DNA of 64,000 nt from Notolepis coatsorum. Lineage: Eukaryota > Chordata > Actinopteri > Aulopiformes > Paralepididae. Position numbers and translations under genes: made by a program. The stretch is from NCBI GenBank assembly GCA_963971535.1, contig OZ020594.1, forward strand, positions 111,398,751 through 111,462,750, read 5' to 3'. A model generated the notes under the pieces. The model was given only the letters and a program-made list of their open reading frames with translations, was not told where the DNA came from and ran no database searches. Below, one piece after another: positions 34,161 through 45,830 of the stretch. Each line of letters begins with the position of its first letter. Within the stretch, counting starts at the first letter, position 1.

Positions 34161-37100
34161 CCGCCGCAGAAGTGAGTCAGTGGATTAAAGCGAACCGCCG
34201 CTGCTTCCGCTGCGCGCGCAGCCACATGGCAGCTGAGTGCCGCCTCAAGAAAAGGTGCGGCAAGTGTGACGGCGCCCACCTAGAAGTCTTACACGAGAGC
34301 AACAAACGGAGACCCGCCCCACAAAGCAGCTCGAGAGCAGAAGTACTCTACATAGACCCTGCGAAGAGCGGGAGCTCCCGAGTGCTCCTCAAGGTGGTCC
34401 GAGTGCTCCTCAGCTACGGGGACAAGGTACTCGACACCTACGCCGTCCTCGACGACGGGTCGGAGAAGACTCTCCTCCTCGCTTCCGCCGCGACCCAGTT
34501 GGGCCTGCGGGGTCCAGAGGAAACAATGACAATCCGTACCATTCGTCGAGACTTAAAGACAATAAAGGGTGAAAACGTCTCGTTCACCATAGCAGCGATC
34601 GAGCAGCCCGAGAAGCGGTACAGCATCAACAAGGCGTTCACAAGCCACGACATAGGTCTGTCACGTTATGACTACCCCATCCCACAGTTGAGGGAGAAGT
34701 ATGCACACCTACGCCGACTGCCCATACCGCTCATCGACGGCGCCACACCGACCCTGCTCATAGGCTCCGACCACGCAGACCTCATCGTCCCAATGGACAC
34801 GGTCCACATCGGACCCAGAGGCTGCCCAGCCGCGGTTAAGACCCGACTGGGCTGGACGCTCCAAGGCCCTCTCTCCGGGCCTTCCAACCGACCAACGTCC
34901 ACACGCTGCCTTTACACCAAGGTGAGCGACCAAGACACTACCCTCTTGCAGCACGTTGAGAGACTATGGACATTAGACTCGCTGCCATTCAAGAACGAAC
35001 GTAAACTAGTTCGCTCCAAAGAGGACAAGTACGCCATAGCTCTTCTCGAGCAGAAGACTAAGAGGGTCGAGATCGACGGAGTGCTACGATACGTGACTCC
35101 ACTCTTGAGGCGGGAAGGGATGCCCACCCTGCATGCATCAAAGGAAGTGACACAACGCTATCTACAGAACACAGAGCGGCGTCTCGCCAAAGACCCCCCT
35201 CAAGCAACGATATATCGCGCCGAGATCGAAAAGCTGATCACGGCTGGCCATATAAAGAAAATCGACGACCACGAGGCAGACCAGACGACTGAGTCCTGGT
35301 ACGTGCCCCACCACAAGGTCCACCACAACGGAAAGAACCGCATCGTATTCAACTGCAGTTATCAGATTGGACTACAGAACCTGAATAACTTGCTCCTGCC
35401 CGGCCCGACACTCGGCCCCTCCCTCCTCGGCGTACTGCTACGTTTCCGCCAGGACAAAGTGGCCATCAGCGGCGACATCAAGGGAATGTTCCTACAAGTG
35501 CGACTGATGGAGGAAGACAAGCCTCTGCTGCGGTTCCTGTGGAGAGAGAGGCTCGATGATGAACAACCCTCGATCTACCAATGGGAGGTACTCCCATTCG
35601 GCACCACCTGCAGCCCGTGCTGCGCCACGTTCGCGCTACAGAAGCACGTGGCCGAAGACCCCGGAGCCGACGAGGAGGTCAGACACAGCGTGGAAAAGAG
35701 TTTCTACGTGGACAACTGCCTACAGAGCGTATCTACGCCAGAAGAAGCCGAGAGCATCCTACTGAAGTTACAAGCCTCACTGGCCAAAGGTGGATTCGAC
35801 CTCAGGCAATGGGCCAGCAGTGACCCTCAAGTCCTCCGCAGCCTCCCCCCAGAGACAAAGGCAGCAAGCAGCGAGACCTGGATGGCGACCACCCCAGGTG
35901 AAGCGCAAGAAATGACATTGGGCCTCGTCTGGCGTTTCAAAACAGACTCGCTCCATTACAAACACACACCCCTGACCACGGATCAGGGATGGTCCAAGAC
36001 TCTACCGACCACTCGGCGGAGTGTGTACCGAACACTCGCCAGCCAATACGACCCAATGGGGTGTATCCTACCTTACACCACTCGGGCGAAGATGCTGGTG
36101 AGAGAACTGTGGGACAAGGAGCAGGGCTGGGACGACCCCATACCCGAGCACCTGGCTTCCACCTGGAGAGAATGGGAAGGAGAACTCGACTCACTCCAAG
36201 AGGTGACCATCCAACAGAGTTACTTCCCCCCTACAGTGCGGCTGGAGACGTGTCAGATAGACCTGCACGTCTTCAGTGACGCCTCCGAAGTGGCGTACGG
36301 ATCGGTGGCTTACCCGAGAGCCCGAGACGAGGGAGGAGAAGTACATGTAGCCTTCGTCCTGGCCCGCTCGAGGATAGCTCCCCGCAAGCAGCAGTCGATC
36401 CCACGACTAGAGCTCTGCGCAGCTCTGGTAGGCGCGCAACTCGCAACGATGATACAAAGTGAACTCACCATAACGGTGCGTGAGACCATCCTGTGGTCAG
36501 ACTCTATGACTGTGCTCACCTGGATCCAGTCCGACTCCTGTCGGTACAAGGTTTTCGTCGGAGTCCGAGTCACCGAGATCCAAGACCTGGTAGGAGCAGC
36601 ATGTTGGAGATACGTTGACACCAAGCAGAACCCAGCGGATGTCATCACACGGGGGATGTCCTTAGACGACCTCACACGTCCTAACCCTTACAGTGACGGT
36701 CCTGAGTTCCTCAAGCTCCCGGAGGAGAAGTGGCCTACCCCCACACCACGGGAGGCGAGTCAAGATGAGTCAGAGATCAAGAAGTCTATGTTCTGCGGGC
36801 TGACGCACGCCCCGGCTCCAACGGACCCGAACCTAGATGACTGCTTAACTCTTGAGAGTGCTCAGAAAAGGACATTCTTATGGCACCACCCTGAGACCCC
36901 CCCCACCACAGACCTTGACGCATCGAACTACAAAGAAGCCGAAGTTCTTCTGCTAAGGAGAGCCCAAAGAGACTCATTCCCAGAAGAACTAGACTGCCTG
37001 ACAGGGGAAAAGCCAGTCCCCTCAGACAGTCGACTCCTCACCTTGGCCCCAGAGCTCGACGCCCAGCACCTCATCAGGGTGGGTGGTCGATTGAGACGGG

Positions 37101-38305
37101 CCCCGGACGTGACTGACGATGCTAAGCATCCCATCGTCCTCAACAGCCGACACAAGATAACCGAGCTGATCATCCAGAAGTACGACGAGGTGGTGCATCA
37201 CGCGGGGGCCGAGAGAGTCTTCGCTGAGATCCGATGACGCTTCTGGATACTCCAAGGGAGAGAAGCTGTATGTCGCTTCCAACGGACTTGCTCAACCTGT
37301 CGCAAGTGGAGAGCACAGCCTAGTATCCCGATGATGGCCGACCTGCCTCCCTGCCGCCTCCGACTCGGCGAGCGGGCCTTCCACTCCACGGGCGTGGACT
37401 GTTTCGGCCCATTCAACGTCAAGAAAGGAAGAGGGACAGAGAAGAGGTGGGGCATTGTGTACAAGTGCATGACCACCCGAGCTGTTCATATTGAAATCCT
37501 CCAGACCATGAGTACGGACTCATTCCTCATGTCCTTCCGAAGATTCCAAGCCCGGAGAGGAACCCCATCAGTGTTGTTGTCCGACCAAGGGACAAACTTC
37601 AGAGGAGGAGACACAGAACTGAGAGAGAGCTTCCTGGCTATGGGTGAAGAACTCAAGACCCGCCTCGCTCCCGCTCAGATCACATTCCAGTTCAACCCCC
37701 CGAACGCCCCTCATTTCGGGGGAACCTGGGAGAGAGAGGTCCGTTCCATAAAGACTGCTATGTACACCGTACTAGGGGCCCAGACCGTGGTTGAGGAAGT
37801 CCTGATGACAGTCCTCACGGAGATCGAGGGCGTCTTGAACTCTAAGCCCCTCGGTTACGTCTCAAGTGACGTAGCAGACGTCGACCCCGTCACCCCAAAC
37901 TACCTCTTGATGGGGCGGCTGGACCCTGCCCTTCCGCAGGCGGTGTACAGACAAGATGAGATGAACGGCCGGAGAATGTGGAGACACAGCCAAGTACTGG
38001 CCGACCAGTTTTGGACCCGCTTCCTCCTACACTATCTACCATCCCTTCAAGCCCGTCAGAAGTGGGTAAAGGACAGGGACAACCTGAAGGTGGATACAGT
38101 CGTCATGATAATAGACCAGTCACTACCCCGAGCTACGTGGCCGGCCGGCCGTGTGAGCAGAGTGATTACTGGTGCCGATGGGAAGGTCAGAGCGGCAGAA
38201 GTCATCGTCCAAGGGCGGACTTACACCCGACCTGTAGCTAAGTTGATAGAGCTGCCGGAGATCCCTGACTCCCCTGACGACGACCATGACCCACTGACTT
38301 TGTAG
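34157..38305 (+). pseudogene. BEL/Pao pol (protease, RT, RNase H, integrase), copy 2, one stop
   Basis: One frame of 1383 codons with a single internal TGA (37235-37237), where copy 1 has an Arg codon; CGA to TGA at a CpG is the likely cause. Order: Cys/His knuckles (to about residue 45), protease VLDDGSEKTLL (about 98), RT with GDIKGMFLQVRLMEEDKPLL (about 441) and PFGTTCSPCCATFALQKHVA (about 480), then catalytic box FYVDNCLQS (about 516). RNase H has VFSDASEVAYGS and SRIAPRKQQSIPRLELCAAL. The integrase has H2C2 and the core GVDCFGP, SDQGTNFRGG and HFGGTWEREV. A DUF5641-like tail ends at TAG. The YVDD box reads YVDN, also in copy 1. The start near 34157 only marks the frame; pol would be made with gag. 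Confidence 0.93.
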
Positions 38306-38410
38306 ATTGTTCCAACTCCTCATAACAAAGTATGGAGAAGTTGACTGGACATTAATATTAATCTGTGCCCATTTATTTACTAATTAGGTGCGGACTAATT
38401 AGGAGGCGGC

Positions 38411-39574
38411 TGTTCTGAAGGGCCAGATTAACACTGAGAATATACGTTTTATTATTTTATATAACTTATATATTATATATTATTTATATATATAAGCTAT
38501 ATACCTTTAAGCCTCCGTTTGAATCATAGCATTATTCGCTTTCCTCATTGGACAACGCCCTTGGCATTGACGGCGCCAACAGTCGCGCCCCCCAGACAAG
38601 TTCAAAGACGAGTTCGGACAAGTTGAGACATGCCCTTGGCCAGCGCATTGATTCCGGACAAGAGATTCGGTTGCGCCCTAGAAATCACTCTAAGTATATA
38701 TTGTGGAAGGCGCAAGCAGCAGCAGTTCGGTGTGCAACAGTAACGTGAAGTGAAGCGTGAACCTAGTAACTAGTGTGAACCTTAGCAAGTGTGTGTGGAC
38801 TTAACGTAATTAGTATCAGAACACGAGGTGAACCTAGCAGCAGAACTATTGGACATGTGAGCAGTGGAACCTACCTGCGGTGTATCGTTACGGATAACTA
38901 GTAGCTCCTTAGATACGACCTTGATATTGTAGAACCATTGTTGGTGGATTATAGTGAATTGTGTAAACGTAGTAACGTGGAGAAGAGCATCGTTAATCCC
39001 ATTGTCGTTTGGATTTAACTACACCTGAAGATTTGCATCGGGCTAGCTTCGAAGACGAAGCTAGCTAGCTATCATCACTGCCGTCGGGCATTGGATTAAG
39101 AGCTATTACCCTGCTATCGAGCACTTGGATTACAAGGACCGGATCCGTATGAGATCCCCTTTCTTCAGTGACCAGCCGGAGTATCCGCCTATTCTTCAAA
39201 TCCTCTGGAGCTTACCACTCCGTGGGGGAAATCACCAGTCTCCAGCTATACCCTCGTTTGCCCCCTATATCGCCATCTCACGCCATGCAGCGTTCCGGTC
39301 TAGTATTATTAGCCTAGGAATTATTCATTCCCACTGACTTTGATACTCTGACATTCTACTATCATTCGCCATAAAAGAGCGACCAAATAATTCTCAGTTG
39401 TATATGTGACATTGATAATAAAATACTGTAAACGTTATCTCTTTGTCACCGTGCCGTCTATTGAGTGTCTGCCATATTTAACTGTACTGTCTGGCAAGTA
39501 ATAATAATAGTTAGTAGTGGTTTAATCTATCACAATCTTTAATACAGTCAGGGTTTTGTAACCCCTCAGTTACA
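38411..39574 (+). repeat. 3' LTR of BEL copy 2
   Basis: 1164 bp, near-identical to 30820-31976, preceded by the purine-rich AATTAGGAGGCGGC. It has 7 extra bp in the TATATTATATATTATTTAT tract. Confidence 0.95.
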
Positions 39575-40225
39575 ATACAAATTGAAACCTTTAAGTACTA
39601 AATAAATACTGTTGTGTTTCTCTTTCAATGTCTTTCAGCCTTTAACCTGTGGAAAACTATGGACCAAGATGCTGCGACTGCGAGAAAGTCACGAAATGCC
39701 ACAGCAGATGCCACTGTAGAGGTCCAGAGATACAACACTGATCCTCCCCTGGAAAGATCTGAAGATCCACTTTTGTACTGGAGCAACCACAAGCATGTGT
39801 ACCCTCATTTGTTCAGACTGTTCAAACGCTATCTTTGTATTCCAGCCTCATCTGTTCCATGTGAACGGGTTTTCTCAAAGCTGGAGAAGTGGTCAGCAAG
39901 AAAAGAAACCGTTTCAGTCCAAAAACTGTTGAAAAAATTCTATTCCTCAATAAAAATCTTTGAGTCCCATAATCACACCCTGCCCTAGTTACACAAGCAC
40001 ATCCATCATCATTATCCTGCACATCCCGTTTCCCAAGCACACCCTCTCCGTCCCAACTACATATATTTACACTATCAATCATACAATTAATCTCCATCCC
40101 CAGAAGGAAATAATTCAAAGTAAAAACCTGTGTGTGTGAACCTGTCTAGGGAAGAGAAAGGTGTTGCATGCCAGCCTCTTTATACTCTGGGGGTGAGGGG
40201 GACTGATTTGCCATTGGGAACACCT

Positions 40226-40345
40226 GTTATATATCGTATTTGCTTCGCGTCCCGCTCTGAGCCTTATTGAGATACCCCTTATCTCCTATGATACCTACTG
40301 TATCTCCCACGAACAAATACATGCACCCCACCTGTACCATCGTAC
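40226..40345 (+). repeat. DIRS left inverted terminal repeat
   Basis: Reads TATATATCGTATTTGCTTCG, then GTCCCGCTCTGAGCCTTATT and GATACCTACTGTATCTCCCA. All of it recurs in inverse near the right end (45465-45515 and 45670-45775). Confidence 0.85.
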
Positions 40346-41693
40346 TGGCTGCGTGCACCATTCGTTAACTAGCAGGATGAAAAAGATCAGAGTCATAATG
40401 TTGAAAGCTTACCGGAGGTTGCTGGCCCCTGGCATCTTCGACGCATGTTTTCGGCGACACGACGGGCCTATGTTGATGTTCCTCGTTTGATGACGGCACA
40501 TCGAGGTTCAGCTGTACAAGACTGGCTGTCAGGCCAGCTTGTACTCAGGTAGGCCCTGTGTCTTCAGGCATGGGTATTAGTGTTAGTAATGCTGGTTTGT
40601 TTTGTTACACAACCATGTTGTGTGTTGGCGCCGGGGGCAGGATGGTTTGGTGAACGTTCACTGCAGGGAACGGTTTCCAAGCTGTCTTGGGCGTGCTGCT
40701 AAAACATCTAATGCTATGCTACATGCTATCGCTAATGCCGCATGCTATTACTACTGCTAATTGCTACGCTGTTCTAATGTCTCCGCCGTGAGATGTTGTC
40801 ACTCTCCCTCCTCTTGCCCGGTTCATCAATGAAGGTCAGTCGGTAGCTGTTGTGGTTTTTTTTGCTGAGTCCTATTTACCTTTTTTCGGGTAAATGGGTT
40901 GACAACAGGGTAGGCCGTGGCTAGGTTTCCTAGCCAGGTATGTTACCTTGTGTTCCGGCGGGGTTTGTTGAACGGTGTTCCCATCTGGGTTGGCGTTGGG
41001 TAGTGGGGCTATGGGTCCAGCCGACATGGTAAACATGTTGCGTGTCTGTGCGCAGGCAATTGTTGTTCTGGGTCCCACATCGCCTCGCGCTAGGCTGCAG
41101 TAGTATAAGGGCAGGGCCGCCTAGGAGAAATGTGAGGCCCTGTGCGTTTTTAGACGCGAGGCCCCCCACCCCCTGAGGCGGCCCTGTGTAGTGGGCTATT
41201 GTTTCGTTTTGTCACTCTGCTATGAGAAGGTCTGTCTTGCTACAGTTTTCTCTCCTCTCAACCATTCATAGTGACGGTCAATCGGTATACTGGGGGAGTA
41301 GTGCGGGGGGGGGCTTTGTTTACCTTTTTTGGTAAATGGGCTAAACTAGGGCTGGTGTCCTGTTGTGAATATTTTGAATGAAGGCGGGACTAGTTCGCTC
41401 TGGTCCGTCTCCCCTTAACTTTGTGTGTATGGGTTTGCTCATTCTACAGTATTTTGTGGTTTAGTTCTTTTATTCATTTAACCTTTTCATGGTGCACACC
41501 ACAGTGGAGGTTGCTGTTTGCAATCACCACTGGTGCTCCGTGTTAACATCAGTCCTTTGTTTTTGACATATTGAAACAATGCCCCGCCCGGCCGACGCCA
41601 TGGGTGGGTCGGCCTGACGAGTGGCTGGTGGGCTGTTAAGGCTTGTACCGCCACGGTATGGAATTGGCAACGATTAGAACTGTGTTCGAATTG
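40346..41693 (+). other. DIRS internal region, no open frame recognised
   Basis: Presumed leader or gag part of the DIRS element. No frame with recognisable similarity. It contains runs rich in GCTAATGCTA motifs (40700-40770) and a GCC/GGC-rich insert (41100-41190). Confidence 0.45.
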
Positions 41694-42193
41694 GGGGCGG
41701 TTAGGTGGCCGAGCGGAGATTGCGTTCGTCACCAGCCCCGGAGCTGTGAGCTGGATTCGCCTGTTCGAATCCAGCTCACAGCTCCGGGGTTGTCACCAGC
41801 TTGGCTGGCCGTCTGCACTAATACAATTGGCTGTATTAGAGGGTGGGAGAAGCTGGCGGGGTGGGTCCGGGTCGTTGTAAACAGCGACTCCTACAGTTCG
41901 GTCGGGGCGCCTGCTAAGCGCGGATAGGACTCGAGGGGGATAGTGTGGTCCTCCCACACGCTACGCCCTCTCGATGAGAATCCGCGCTGCCAGGTGAAAA
42001 GAAGCGGTGATTGGCTGGACGTGTGTCGGAGGAAGCACGTGGTAGCCTCCACTCTCCCAGATGATCTGACTGTGGGGGGTAAGTGCGCAGCGACCAGGAA
42101 GGGATTGGGAATTGGCATACGACTAACATTGGGATGGGAGAAAATCGGAGGAAAATGGAGGGGGAAAAAGACCAAAAAAAAAAAAAAAAAGAA
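41694..42193 (+). mobile_element. SINE with poly-A tail and 18-bp target duplication
   Basis: About 500 bp inserted in the DIRS element, flanked by an exact 18-bp duplication AGAACTGTGTTCGAATTG (41676-41693 and 42194-42211). It starts with a tRNA-like head (GGTTAGGTGGCCGAGCGGA). A 24-bp perfect hairpin follows at 41736-41789. Then comes a body with GTGTGTCGGAGGAAGCACGT and GAATTGGCATACGACTAACA, and a poly-A end (42174-42190). Confidence 0.92.
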
Positions 42194-42211
42194 AGAACTG
42201 TGTTCGAATTG

Positions 42212-43450
42212 CTGTTTTTTTCTATAAAAAAATTGGTGTCTGGTGGAGGGGCCTTGAGGGCCAGCCGACGTCGACACATCGCGCAAGGTTGTTGACGTTA
42301 TTAGCTTTGACCCAGCCGCAAGCTATAACCGCTCAGGGTTCCCCTATCCGCAGGGGATTTTTTGGTCTTCTGCTGGAGCGCGGGCGGTATTGTCCTAGGC
42401 CCTACACCGCCTCACACCGCGCAGCCAGAAGAAGAGAGAGCACGGCCTCGTCAGCGGCGATGACGAGGCCCTCGACAGGCGGCCATGTTTTTCCCCGCCG
42501 GAGGTATCCTGGGCGTTGATTCGACAGGTGTCCACAAGGCCGACAGCCTTGGCGGCCGAGGGATCGGCCATGTAGGATGGGTTCGGCTTGAACAAACAAG
42601 CCGTCACCGTCCTGCCGCGAGCAGCCCGCTCTCCGATCACTCCCTTCCCCATTACCAGCGGAAGAAGTGGGCTCTGATTGTTTCCTTTGGCTGCGGGCCG
42701 CGTGCCTTCGTTGATGCGCGGGCGGCCCCCCTTTTCGCTTCTCATGGGGACAGGGGCTGACACCCAGTTGATGGCTGAGCCTGGGTCTGTCCGTGAGAAT
42801 GTTGTGCTGTCAAGCGGCTCCCACACCTTGAACTGTGTTGGTTGAGCCTGGTGTTACGTCTGTCAACTTAAGTGTTGTCAGCAGGGGGGCTCGAAACCTT
42901 TTGAGGCACACAGTGCGGGCTTCCCCGGCCTCGCCTTCGCCAGGCCAGGTATCATGTTGGTGCCTCCCACTCCTGAAATATTGGCAAGTGGTCGCAGCTC
43001 ACATGATTTGGGGTGGTAGTAATATCACTGCAGGGCTACGGTGTGTAGGAACCCATGGGGGCCTTACACCTTGCATGTCCGGCTGCAGAACAACTCCTTC
43101 AGCATGTTCTGGAGGGGTGTTCAGTGGGGGGGCTTTTTTCATCGGAAGCCCCCCGTATCAGACCGGCCCTTTCTGTCGGGGTTCCCCCTTGGGTGCGATT
43201 GCCTCGTGGGTGGTGTCAGGGTCAGGTTTTCCGACACGGAACGCGTTCATCGCACGGTTCCAGGTTTGGCTACGCACAGCGGGGGGACCGGGCCAACTAT
43301 CTACAGTTCCTGGCGGACCTGCGCCACGTGACGGCGGGTGCGTTGGGAGTGTCGTCACATATGACTACGGCAGTACCATATGTCGAGGTGGATGGAGAGA
43401 ACGCTGTGGCGGGGACTTGTGTTTACACAACCCCACCCGTTTTCAGGTTT
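42212..43450 (+). pseudogene. DIRS gag-like region, decayed
   Basis: Several overlapping short frames (for example 42835-43485 and 43055-43654), none of which I recognise as a whole. Position upstream of RT suggests gag. Multiple frameshifts are likely. Confidence 0.45.
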
Positions 43451-43960
43451 GGTACAGACCCTATTGTCAGGGTCTCCAGCAGTGACAGCTCTGGTCAACG
43501 AGATCCAATCTCTGTGGACGAAGCAAGCCATCGTCGTGGCGTTCTCCTCCCGGTGTTCTCTGCCCGAGAAGTTGGGAGGGAGGGGTGTAAGACCCAGGCT
43601 GGACCTGTCCCATGGGAAGGTTCAGCATTTTTTGGATCGTCTCCTACCTGTTGAACACTGTCAAGTGGGGGTCTGGTTCTCCTCCATAGACCTGTAGGAT
43701 GCGTATGCGCATCCCCGATCTTCCATCCTAGGGCTTACCTACGCTTCCTTTGCAGGGTTAGCGTATGAGTACCAGAGGCTGCCGTTCGGTTTTCTCTGGC
43801 TCCCCGCATCTTCACCAAGTGCGTGGAGGCCGCACTGGGGCCTCTGCGTCGTCCGGGGTTACGGAGTGTTCTGCCCTGATGACGTTCTGGTCCTTCGCGG
43901 TCAAGGTGGATCATCAGGTCTCGTACCAGGCAGGTCTCTACCAGCCTGGGGTTGCTGTAG
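43451..43960 (+). pseudogene. DIRS reverse transcriptase, decayed
   Basis: Fragments in two or three frames follow DIRS RT order: LVNEIQSLWTKQAIVVAFSS, GVRPRLDLSHGKVQHFLDRL, and VGVWFSSIDL followed by TAG then DAYAHP. Next come YEYQRLPFGFLWLPASSPSA and, in another frame, CPDDVLVLRGQ at the place of the catalytic DD box. At least two frameshifts and one stop (43696-43698). Confidence 0.8.
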
Positions 43961-44009
43961 ACTGGATGTAGAGTACTCCTCTTCCCAGTCAACGGTTGGA
44001 GGGCTATGG

Positions 44010-44420
44010 GCATCCATCTCAGAGCGTGTTGTCAAAACGCTCGGGAGGTTCCGTCCTAGGACGGTTACGGCGCTGTCTCACGTCGCGTTTTCACCGACGC
44101 CTCCCTCGCTGGTGTCGCGTCGGGCCAACGCAGTAGGGGGCAGCTGGCAAACCATGCTGCCCGGTCTGCGCTACGTTCAATGTGTTGGTGTTGAAAGCGG
44201 TCCTTCTGGTCCACAAATGGTGTTGATCAGGACGGACGATACGACGTCAGTGTCGTGTATCGACAGACAGGGAGGAGTACGCTCCCCCTGTCTGCACCAG
44301 GCGGCGGGCGGCTGGCTATGGGCGTCCTCCATCTGCGCGGCCTGAGGGCTCCCCACATCCCCGGCAGGGATAATGTGGGTGCAGGTGTACTGTCGCGGGG
44401 CGGTCCTCATCCTGACGGGT
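44010..44420 (+). pseudogene. DIRS RNase H, decayed
   Basis: Reads GPQMVLIRTDDTTSVSCIDR then QGGVRSPCLHQAAGGWLWAS. This is the DIRS RNase H segment with RTD-TT-VSYI-RQGG-RS. The following IPGRDNVGAG and LSRGGPHPDG motifs are out of frame. Confidence 0.8.
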
Positions 44421-44589
44421 GAGGATTATGTCTGGACATGGCCAGGCAGGTCTGGGACCGATGCCGTGCCGCCAGGGATTCTTCCCCATACATCTGTTAG
44501 GTCAGTTGTTGGGACGGGTACGTTGAGGGGCGTAGGTTCTTGATCCTGATGGTGTTACCATCTGGAATGCGCATGCTCCCTCCACTGTC

Positions 44590-45241
44590 GCGCTTACGCG
44601 GGCAGATGACGTATGTTCCAAGTGTGGTGTAAGGCGGGGGGCCGGGACTCAGTCTCCTGCCCCCTGGATGCTGTCCTTAGTTACCTCCAGTCTCTCCTTC
44701 GGACCGATTGCGGTGTCACTCTGCGACCTAATCCTGCTTTCGTGCCTAAGAATATCCGGAGTTCCTTCCGCTCCCGGGATATTGTGGTTCAGGCGTTTCG
44801 TCCTCCTCCTCCTCCTCACACTAGTGAGTTAGATGCAGGCCTTCACCTGTCATGTCCAGTCCGTGCTTGGGGATTTACCTCAGCCGTACTCAGGACTTCA
44901 GGGTTACCGACCAGCTTTTTGTCTGTTACGGTGGGGCTCGTGCTGGTAAGGCACTGTCGGAGCAGCGCCTGTCCCATTGGTTGTGCGAGGGTATTACCCT
45001 CTGCTACACGTTGGCTGGGCAGGATCCCCCTGGGGGCATCAGGGCGCACTCCACTCGTGGGGTGGCTGCCTCTGCCGCTCTCCTGGGTGGGGCCTCAGTG
45101 GAGGACATCTGTGCTGCAGCTTCATGGTCCTCCCCGGGCCCCTTTGTAAGGTTTTACCTCATGGACATGACCGGGGGTTCTGTCTCCCAGGCGGTTCTGG
45201 GGTCTGTGGCCTTTCCTGCTTCCCGTCCTTTGGTCGGGTAG
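44590..45241 (+). pseudogene. DIRS tyrosine recombinase, decayed
   Basis: The integration enzyme of DIRS elements. The C-terminal catalytic part is clear in frame 44852-45241: ALSEQRLSHWLCEGITLCYT, GIRAHSTRGVAASAALLGGA (His-x-x-Arg) and SVEDICAAASW. PFVRFYLMDMTG carries the catalytic Tyr. The N-terminal part is in another frame (44613-45149: VLSYLQSLLRTD), so a frameshift lies near 44850-44900. Confidence 0.87.
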
Positions 45242-45464
45242 CAGGAGTGTATGGGTATGGGCCACAGTGTGTTGAGTCACACGTGGTTCCGCCTGTACGG
45301 TGTGTTCAAGGGGTTCTAGTTCCCTCTTGTTCGCATTCAGGTGGAGTTGACTGCGCCCCCCCTTCATTAGGAAGGATGGGGTGACAGGGCTCCCCGCACC
45401 CCTTGATGTGGGCTTACGGGTCCTCAGGGGATACATTTGTCGGGCCTCGCGTCCGCTCTTCCCC

Positions 45465-45830
45465 ATATCTCAATAAGGCTCAGAGCGGGACGCGAAGCAA
45501 ATACGATATATAACGATAGGTTATGTAGATAACCTAGTTATATTAGTATTGGCTGAGCGTCCCGCTCTGCGCGGCCCTGAGTTCCCTCTTGAGGGATCTT
45601 TTCCTGGGACGGGATTTGGCGAGGAAGAGTGTTTGGTGACCAGAGTCACAGTTATATGGGCGGTGCCACCATGGGGGCGGGGCCCCATACAGGTGGGGTG
45701 CATGTATTTGTTTGTGGGAGATACAGTAGGTATCATAGGAGATAAGGGGTATCTCAATAAGGCTCAGAGCGGGACACTCAGCCAATACTAATATAACTAG
45801 GTTATCTACATAACCTATCGTTATCGTTAT
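45465..45830. repeat. DIRS right terminal repeat block with large hairpin
   Basis: Contains the inverse of the left terminal repeat in two blocks. In addition, 45505-45566 and 45768-45829 are inverse copies of each other (ATAACGATAGGTTATGTAGA, TAACCTAGTTATATTAGTAT), separated by about 200 bp. They therefore make a long stem-loop. Confidence 0.88.

Larger units (their letters stand above)
30820..39574 (+). mobile_element. BEL/Pao retrotransposon copy 2, both LTRs present
   Basis: 8.75 kb. LTRs at 30820-31976 and 38411-39574, flanked by the 5-bp target duplication ATACA (30815-30819 and 39575-39579), as expected for BEL/Pao. It lies in the last intron of the hAT transposase gene. By eye the LTRs differ by about 13 substitutions and one 7-bp indel (about 1 percent), so insertion was fairly recent. 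Internal frames are broken by few changes. Confidence 0.96.
27639..39988 (+). pseudogene. ZBED-like hAT transposase gene, multi-exon, interrupted
   Basis: A hAT-superfamily transposase (DNA cut-and-paste) or a ZBED gene derived from one. Exon 1 (27639-27707) reads MEPAKKRSRSQMWEHFDLIS, with donor AAG/GTATGT. Exon 2 (27871-28069) carries the BED finger CLLC...HFRAKH, with a poly-Asn insert; no AG stands just before it. Exon 3 starts at 28223 (DRKQELDEALVNMVVKDSQP). The frame resumes at about 28555 after a SINE-like insertion, with the hAT motifs SLTADMWTSINMDAYLAVTC and CLVTDAASNM. It has a TAG at 28961-28963 where the family has Glu or Asp. The next part is split by a MITE (29154-30290) and ends at donor 30754. 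The last exon (39639-39988), beyond BEL copy 2, carries the C-terminal dimerisation motif YLCIPASSVPCERVFSKLEK. Phases across the final intron agree. Confidence 0.85.
40226..45830 (+). mobile_element. DIRS-type tyrosine-recombinase retrotransposon, decayed
   Basis: Recognised by the order RT, RNase H, tyrosine recombinase and by inverted terminal repeats instead of LTRs. The left terminal repeat (40226-40345) is matched in inverse by two blocks at the right: 45465-45515 (outer part) and 45670-45775 (rest). That arrangement resembles the inverted-repeat plus internal complementary region of DIRS1-like elements. Coding parts are full of frameshifts and stops. A SINE (41694-42193) sits inside. 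Confidence 0.85.
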
